From the NCBI GenBank assembly GCA_007133365.1, contig SLMV01000109.1, positions 1 to 27,419 of the forward strand: DNA of 27,419 bases, read 5' to 3'. Below the pieces are notes generated by a model, which worked only from the letters and a program-made list of their open reading frames with translations, was not told the DNA's origin and ran no database searches. The position numbers and the translations under genes are program-made. Below, one piece after another: positions 23,420 through 27,419 of this stretch (position 1 is its first letter; each line of letters begins with the position of its first letter). Source of the stretch: Clostridia bacterium. GTDB taxonomy: Bacteria > Bacillota > Sulfobacillia > SLMV01.

Positions 23420-24664
23420 GAGGAACGAAAGACGATCGTGCGCAGCCCGGCATTCTTACTCACATTTGGTTATATGTTGCTTTTGATCATTGCCGGTTTC
23501 CTTTTCGGGTTTGAGGCGGGATTGCTCGCTGACCTTACCAAGATCATCAATACGCCCGGGGTGTTGATTACCGATTATTTTGTGGTCGGAAGCATCGGCG
23601 CATCGCTGGTCAACGCCGGTTTGGTCGGCATTGCCGGCTTATTGCTCACGGCCGTCATCAAGGTACCGATCCGAGGTTATATCATCGCGGCCGTCTTTAC
23701 GATGGCGGGATTTGCTTTCATGGGAAAAACCATCGTGAACATTTGGCCCATCTTTCTCGGCGTCTGGATCTATGCCCTGATACAAAAGGATACGTTTAGC
23801 CAGTATATTCTAAACGCTCTTTTTGGAACCGCACTGGCACCGCTGGCCTCGAGTGCTGCCATCCAATTGGGACTTGGGTGGTGGGGCGGTCTCTTATTCG
23901 GCGTCATCGGCGGTTTCTTGGTCCCCCCTTTGGCCGGCCATTTCCTGGCCACGCATCAAGGCCTCAACCTCTACAACATCGGCTTCACCTGTGGTTTTAT
24001 CGGCACCTTGTTCGCCGGTCTTTTCCGCGGGTTTGGCGCTCCGATGGATCTTTTATCCATCTGGGGGGAGGATTTCAATCATTTGCTCTTGCTTCCAGCC
24101 TCCCTCTATTTCCTTTCGATGATGCTCGTCGGCTTAATGAATATCCGGGGAGATTGGCAAGGACTTCGCCGCATATATCGCATGACCGGAGCGCTGGTGT
24201 CCGACTTTTTATCGGAAGGGGGGCTCGGTGCCACCTTCTTCAATATGGGCTTGGTCGGTTTGATGGGAATTGGCTATATCGTCGCCGTCAGCGGCGATCT
24301 CAACGGCCCCTCCCTGGCAGGCGTATTTACCATTGTTGGCTTTGGTGCCTTCGGAAAACATGCTCGAAACATCTATCCCATCATGCTCGGGGCCTTTTTG
24401 TCCCTTTATCTTTTCGAATGGAGCGCTGCCGAGGCCGGTCCCTTGCTCGCGGTGCTCTTCGGCACCACCCTTGCTCCCATCACGGGCACCTTCGGGGTAC
24501 CGGCCGGACTCGCCGCTGGCCTCATCCACATGTCGATGGTAATGAACGTCGGGTTTTTGCATGGCGGGATGAACTTATACAACAATGGATTTGCCGGCGG
24601 TTTGGTGGCCACCTTGATGGTCGGGGTATTGAAGCATTTTAATAACCGTGTGGAATTAGATTAG
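23417..24664 (+). CDS. DUF1576 integral membrane protein with internal duplication
   Basis: This protein of about 415 residues belongs to the DUF1576 family, known mainly from Firmicutes and of unknown function. Two homologous halves are plain: FTMAGFAFMGKTIVNIWPIFLG against FTIVGFGAFGKHARNIYPIMLG, FGTALAPL against FGTTLAPI, and HQGLNLYNIGF against HGGMNLYNNGF. Such a two-fold repeat of short re-entrant-like motifs is typical of secondary transporters and channels, so a transport role is likely. The ribosome binding site AGGAGGA favours an ATC start at 23417 (product beginning M-EERKTIVRSPAF). The conservative choice is GTG at 23438. The GHKL ATPase gene follows 11 bases downstream and should be co-translated. 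Confidence 0.88.
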   Translation: MEERKTIVRSPAFLLTFGYMLLLIIAGFLFGFEAGLLADLTKIINTPGVLITDYFVVGSIGASLVNAGLVGIAGLLLTAVIKVPIRGYIIAAVFTMAGFAFMGKTIVNIWPIFLGVWIYALIQKDTFSQYILNALFGTALAPLASSAAIQLGLGWWGGLLFGVIGGFLVPPLAGHFLATHQGLNLYNIGFTCGFIGTLFAGLFRGFGAPMDLLSIWGEDFNHLLLLPASLYFLSMMLVGLMNIRGDWQGLRRIYRMTGALVSDFLSEGGLGATFFNMGLVGLMGIGYIVAVSGDLNGPSLAGVFTIVGFGAFGKHARNIYPIMLGAFLSLYLFEWSAAEAGPLLAVLFGTTLAPITGTFGVPAGLAAGLIHMSMVMNVGFLHGGMNLYNNGFAGGLVATLMVGVLKHFNNRVELD

Positions 24665-24675
24665 GGGGGCAAAAC

Positions 24676-25023
24676 ATGGCAGCAGAATGGCGCAGGATTC
24701 GGGGAATGCTCGATGAATTGATTAACAACTCCTTTCAGGCGAATGCCACCGTGATCGAGACTCGCATCGAAGACCACGGCGATCATTACCATGTCTATAT
24801 TAAGGACAACGGCCGCGGCATGTCGGAGGCAACCTTAGCCCAAGCCCACGAGATGTTATCCCAAGAACGGCGCCGCGAACTTGAAGAATATTACGGGCAT
24901 CTCGCCGGGAAGACTGCTAAAAGCTCCGGGCTCAGCATCGTCGGAATGATGATCGACGACTATACCCTAATCTCCGAAAAAGGCGTGGGAACGGAAATCG
25001 ACCTATTCATTCGAAAACAATAG
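24676..25023 (+). CDS. Stand-alone GHKL (HATPase_c) ATP-binding protein
   Basis: This 115-residue protein is an isolated histidine-kinase-type ATPase domain. It shows the N-box (DELINNS, with Glu14 and Asn18), the G1 box (DNGRGM, Asp44-Gly46-Gly48) and the G2 box (SGLSIVG, Gly85 and Gly90). There is no phosphoacceptor-His domain, sensor or TM segment, so it is not a complete kinase. It could be an anti-sigma-like kinase, a MutL/Hsp90-like conformational ATPase, or a soluble partner of the membrane protein encoded just before it. The start is ATG behind GGGGGG. The 11-base gap to the DUF1576 gene indicates one operon. The biochemical role is unknown. Confidence 0.88.
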   Translation: MAAEWRRIRGMLDELINNSFQANATVIETRIEDHGDHYHVYIKDNGRGMSEATLAQAHEMLSQERRRELEEYYGHLAGKTAKSSGLSIVGMMIDDYTLISEKGVGTEIDLFIRKQ

Positions 25024-25060
25024 CGTGTTGGTGCGACCACCAGCCCGAGATCGGCCTTCC

Positions 25061-25090
25061 TTGTTTTCATTTATACCCTGGCGATACGAT
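25061..25090 (+). promoter_or_regulatory. Possible promoter of the small metallopeptidase gene
   Basis: TTGTTT (25061-25066) and TACGAT (25085-25090) are 18 bases apart, about 90 bases ahead of the gene at 25182. Both boxes have mismatches to the consensus. Confidence 0.35.
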
Positions 25091-25181
25091 AAGAGTGAAA
25101 CGGGACGCGACGCTTAAACCAAATCCGAGGAAACCGTCCCAAACGATTAACCTCTAAAGAGAAGGAGTGGTTTAACCGATC

Positions 25182-25619
25182 ATGGATCTCGATGAATTTA
25201 CCCAATACGCCGACCATGTAATCAATACCGAAGTTCCCCAGCCGCTCCTTCGGGATCTCAACCTAGGTATTATTGTGATTCCCCATGCCCAGCGTGACGA
25301 TGGCTTCTACGTCCTTGGGCATTACTCGGTCAACCGGCTCGGGCGACACATCGCCTTGTTTTACGGATCCTTTCGAGCCATTCTAAGGGGCCAGCCGCGG
25401 CGGGTTTGGGAGCAAAGAATTCGCGAAACCATTCGTCATGAGTTTCGCCATCATGTGGAAACCCTCGCCGGCGATCGCTCGTTGGCCATCGAAGACGCGA
25501 AACAACGCCTTCGATATGAGGAGGTTCGTTCAAAGGATCCCAAAAAGGACGCCACCGAAAATCCTTTGGGGCAAAGGATCTGGCGTTGGCTTCGTGGTTT
25601 TTTTACCGGGGAACTTTGA
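25182..25619 (+). CDS. Small zincin-like metallopeptidase family protein
   Basis: This 145-residue cytoplasmic protein of the small zincin family is widespread in Firmicutes and Actinobacteria. The zinc-binding motif HExxH is at residues 86-90 (IRHEFRHHVE), preceded by the typical strand set (LGIIVIPHA, YVLGHYSV, HIALFYGSF). The C-terminal tail is basic and ends in a Trp/Phe-rich segment (IWRWLRGFFTGEL) that could touch the membrane. No physiological substrate is known for the family. AAGGAG lies 14 bases before the ATG, farther than usual. The next codon upstream is ATC, but I keep the ATG. Confidence 0.85.
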   Translation: MDLDEFTQYADHVINTEVPQPLLRDLNLGIIVIPHAQRDDGFYVLGHYSVNRLGRHIALFYGSFRAILRGQPRRVWEQRIRETIRHEFRHHVETLAGDRSLAIEDAKQRLRYEEVRSKDPKKDATENPLGQRIWRWLRGFFTGEL

Positions 25620-25704
25620 GAGGCGGCATCAACCCTCCGCGTAATCCCCTCGTTTGACACATCATGTGATTTAGGACGCCTAATGTCGAAAACCCACCAT
25701 CCGT

Positions 25705-25956
25705 TTACCCAGTGGATGCTCCATCAACATCAACCGCCTTCTCCACATCAGAGTCCGACTGGCGAACAATTAACCAAATGAAAAGGGCACATACCGGTGC
25801 GGCCAAGAGAATCCCGAGAATGAAACCTCCGGCCACACAAGCGATGAATCCGCCGATTCCAAGTCCCAACTTATGTTTTAACACACCGAGGATGAGGGGG
25901 GCTAATCCCAACAAACCCCCAATCAATAACGCACCGAATAAGACTCCCGTATCCAT
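25705..25956 (-). CDS. Small hydrophobic membrane protein
   Basis: This 83-residue protein has two hydrophobic Gly-rich segments (GVLFGALLIGGLLGLAPLILGV and GLGIGGFIACVAGGFILG, running on to LLAAPVCALFIWLIV), a short basic loop KHKLG between them and an acidic C-terminal tail (DSDVEKAVDVD). The ATG at 25956 follows AAAGGGGAGGGG, a very strong ribosome binding site. I recognise no named family. It is likely a single small inner-membrane protein with its own transcript, convergent with the metallopeptidase gene and divergent from the TspO-like gene. Confidence 0.78.
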   Translation of the reverse strand: MDTGVLFGALLIGGLLGLAPLILGVLKHKLGLGIGGFIACVAGGFILGILLAAPVCALFIWLIVRQSDSDVEKAVDVDGASTG

Positions 25957-26252
25957 TGTTCCCCTCCCCTTTCCAGTTCTACGATCGATCGGAAACGTTC
26001 GCGAAAAACCAAAAGAGGACCCAATTTTTAGGACCTCATCTCGAGTTTATCAACTCAAGGGCTCGCCTGCGCAACCCCCCTCCGACACCTTCGAAGAAGC
26101 CACAAGCCCGGTCGAAGTTTGGGCGACGAACCGAATATGGGGAGGAGACCCATTCGTTTCCTCGAAATCATTACTTGGTCATCGCTATTTTGGGCCCATC
26201 ACATTCTTGCAAGACCGAAGATCATTTTTCGGTTCCAAAGGAGGTCATACCG
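25957..26252. other. Leader/intergenic region ahead of the TspO-like gene
   Basis: An open frame crosses these 296 bases in phase with the next gene, but its product (Pro/Arg-rich, no pattern) resembles no protein and lacks a ribosome binding site at its ATG. A hairpin with arms ACCGAA (26214-26219) and TTCGGT (26228-26233) stands just ahead of the ribosome binding site at 26237-26244. No clear promoter was seen. Confidence 0.5.
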
Positions 26253-26255
26253 ATT
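26237..26255 (+). promoter_or_regulatory. Ribosome binding site pointing to an ATT start
   Basis: AAAGGAGG (26237-26244) is followed after eight bases by ATT (26253-26255), in frame with the TspO-like protein. No ATG, GTG or TTG lies in frame within a usable distance. Confidence 0.6.
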
Positions 26256-27044
26256 TACAGAAAACGTCCACTTCAGATCGCCAACATTATCGGCTTTTTG
26301 ATTATGATCGCGGCGAATTTTGCCGCCAATGCTTTGCCCATCAATAACCTGACCACGGCGCAGATCTCGGATCGTTTCCCCAATCTCTTTACTCCCACCG
26401 GTTTTACCTTTGCCATCTGGGGCGTCATCTATTTATTGCTATTATGCTTCTGTATCTATCAGGCCCGTGACGTGTTCCGGTCCCGTCCCATTGACATGCC
26501 GTTCGTCCACCGCATCGGCTGGACCTTTTTCATCTCGAGTCTTCTCAACACCGCCTGGATCTTTGCCTGGCACCACCTATGGATCGGGACCTCCATGATC
26601 ATCATGGTCCTCTTGCTTTTGAGCCTGATTGCCATCTACCATCGCTTGGGCATCGGTCAACGCCAGGTTCCGACGGGGGAAAACCTCTGGGTGCAACTTC
26701 CTTTTCGCATCTATTTGGGCTGGATCACCGTGGCCACCATCGCCAATGCCGTCGTCCTCTCCGTCTATTTGGGTTGGGATCGGTGGGGCTGGGCCGAGAG
26801 CACCTGGGTGATCATTTTGATTGCCGCTGCCACCTTGATAACCCTGGCATTTCTTCGTTTTCGGCGGGATGTCGCCTTTTCCTTCGTGGTCTTGTGGGCC
26901 TTATTCGGCATCCTCTATGAACGACTCACCACTGAGCCCGAAGTCATGGCAATCGTGTTTGCCGCATTGATCGCCATGTTCGTTATCGTTGCCTTTGGAA
27001 CCTGGGCCGTGACGAGGCCCAAGCGACGCCGGTTACGATATTGA
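26253..27044 (+). CDS. TspO/MBR-like tryptophan-rich membrane protein
   Basis: From the ATT at 26253 the product has 263 residues and about seven to eight TM helices. It is very rich in Trp. The family motif of TspO/MBR-like proteins is seen in FTPTGFTFAIWGVIYLLLL and in TAWIFAWHHLWIG and WVQLPFRIYLGWITVATIANA. Canonical TspO has five helices and about 160 residues. This belongs to the longer Trp-rich group found next to stress and light genes in many bacteria. Relatives bind tetrapyrroles or act in stress sensing, but the function of the long form is not settled. The C-terminus is basic (RPKRRRLRY). A terminator follows 15 bases after the stop. Confidence 0.88.
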   Translation: MYRKRPLQIANIIGFLIMIAANFAANALPINNLTTAQISDRFPNLFTPTGFTFAIWGVIYLLLLCFCIYQARDVFRSRPIDMPFVHRIGWTFFISSLLNTAWIFAWHHLWIGTSMIIMVLLLLSLIAIYHRLGIGQRQVPTGENLWVQLPFRIYLGWITVATIANAVVLSVYLGWDRWGWAESTWVIILIAAATLITLAFLRFRRDVAFSFVVLWALFGILYERLTTEPEVMAIVFAALIAMFVIVAFGTWAVTRPKRRRLRY

Positions 27045-27419
27045 CCGCCGCGTCACCCGGAAGGGGATCCTTCATGGGTCCCCTTCTCGTCTCGTTTTGA
27101 CCCCGGTTCGAACCCGTTGCCGACACCCCATTCGATCCGGCGTGTAACGGTTAACCAAGGCCCGATACCATCCCGGAAAGATTTGCGATTCGAGCCACTT
27201 AAAAACCCATGTTCTCCGAGTGTTTCAGGACTTTGATTTTGACCCAAAATTCAATTGTTGGCGCCCGAGCAGCCCGAATCACAAAGACCGCCAACCGCCT
27301 CCTATCAACCCGAGATCGGATCAAAGCAGGAATTCTTCATTTTTTGGGGTAAAGAGGGTTAGAATCGTTATTCACCAAATCGTATCGATATTCGCGAAGT
27401 CGTCCCAATTGAAAGGGGA
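27045..27419. other. Right-hand intergenic region
   Basis: Apart from the terminator at 27059-27087 these 375 bases show no gene, repeat or convincing promoter. A short minus-strand frame at 27053-27247 has no ribosome binding site or protein-like composition. Confidence 0.5.
27059..27087 (+). terminator. Terminator of the TspO-like gene
   Basis: AAGGGGATCC (27061-27070), loop TTCAT and GGGTCCCCTT (27076-27085) form a 10-bp stem with one G-T pair, and flanking bases add one or two pairs. CGTCTCGTTTT follows on the plus strand. Confidence 0.75.

Noticed and set aside
23878..24642. 254-codon frame overlapping the DUF1576 gene in another phase
   Set aside because: Arg/His/Gly-rich with no domain. 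The DUF1576 frame explains the region with duplicated motifs.
25956..26252. N-terminal extension of about 99 codons on the TspO-like protein
   Set aside because: The extension has no protein-like pattern and no ribosome binding site, whereas AAAGGAGG is placed ahead of codon 100 and the family homology begins there.
1..27419. CRISPR arrays, tRNA, rRNA or phage genes
   Set aside because: Read on both strands I saw no regularly spaced direct repeats, no tRNA cloverleaf with the conserved T-arm and no structural phage genes.

Overview
The window looks like the chromosome of a member of the Bacillota (Firmicutes), possibly a deep clostridial or Limnochordia-like lineage. The evidence is strong AGGAGG-type ribosome binding sites, frequent GTG and TTG starts, a two-gene lipoprotein cluster with typical lipoboxes, a DUF1576 protein and a HEFRH-type metallopeptidase of a kind common in that phylum. 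The exact taxon cannot be read from the sequence. Coding density is high and there is no tRNA, rRNA, CRISPR array or phage. The one mobile element recognised is a group II intron.

Layout. (1) 1-2650, minus: an ABC exporter of the MacB/LolCDE superclass, with a permease that runs off the left edge and its ATPase. (2) 2995-7801, minus: a stress/ion operon of a tandem universal stress protein, a short unknown ORF and two tandem SLC13-type permeases with TrkA-C/RCK_C insertions. (3) 7932-9903, plus: an arsenic resistance operon, arsR-arsC-acr3, with its own promoter. (4) 10155-12200, minus: an MscS channel and an M24-fold protein. (5) 12389-15960, minus: two tandem oligopeptide-type substrate-binding lipoproteins without permease or ATPase genes. 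(6) 16539-17684, plus: a second M24-fold protein that has lost nearly all its metal ligands. (7) 17686-18403, minus: a group II intron, probably class C, inserted right behind a terminator. It has lost its reverse transcriptase and has a 22-bp perfect hairpin in domain IV. (8) 18445-21269, minus: an amidohydrolase, an amidase and a 59-residue GatC/AtzG-like partner. (9) 21851-25023, plus: a flavodoxin, a ureohydrolase, a duplicated DUF1576 membrane protein and a free-standing GHKL ATPase. (10) 25182-27044: a small zinc metallopeptidase, a small membrane protein on the minus strand, and a Trp-rich TspO-like membrane protein.

Together, regions 4-9 are rich in uptake and hydrolysis of amide, peptide and guanidino compounds, which suggests nitrogen-compound salvage. 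Regions 2 and 3 concern ion and arsenic homeostasis. The most noteworthy items are the ORF-less terminator-associated intron, the small amidase partner gene, the DUF1576 plus GHKL pair beside a ureohydrolase, and two genes whose ribosome binding sites point to ATC and ATT start codons.
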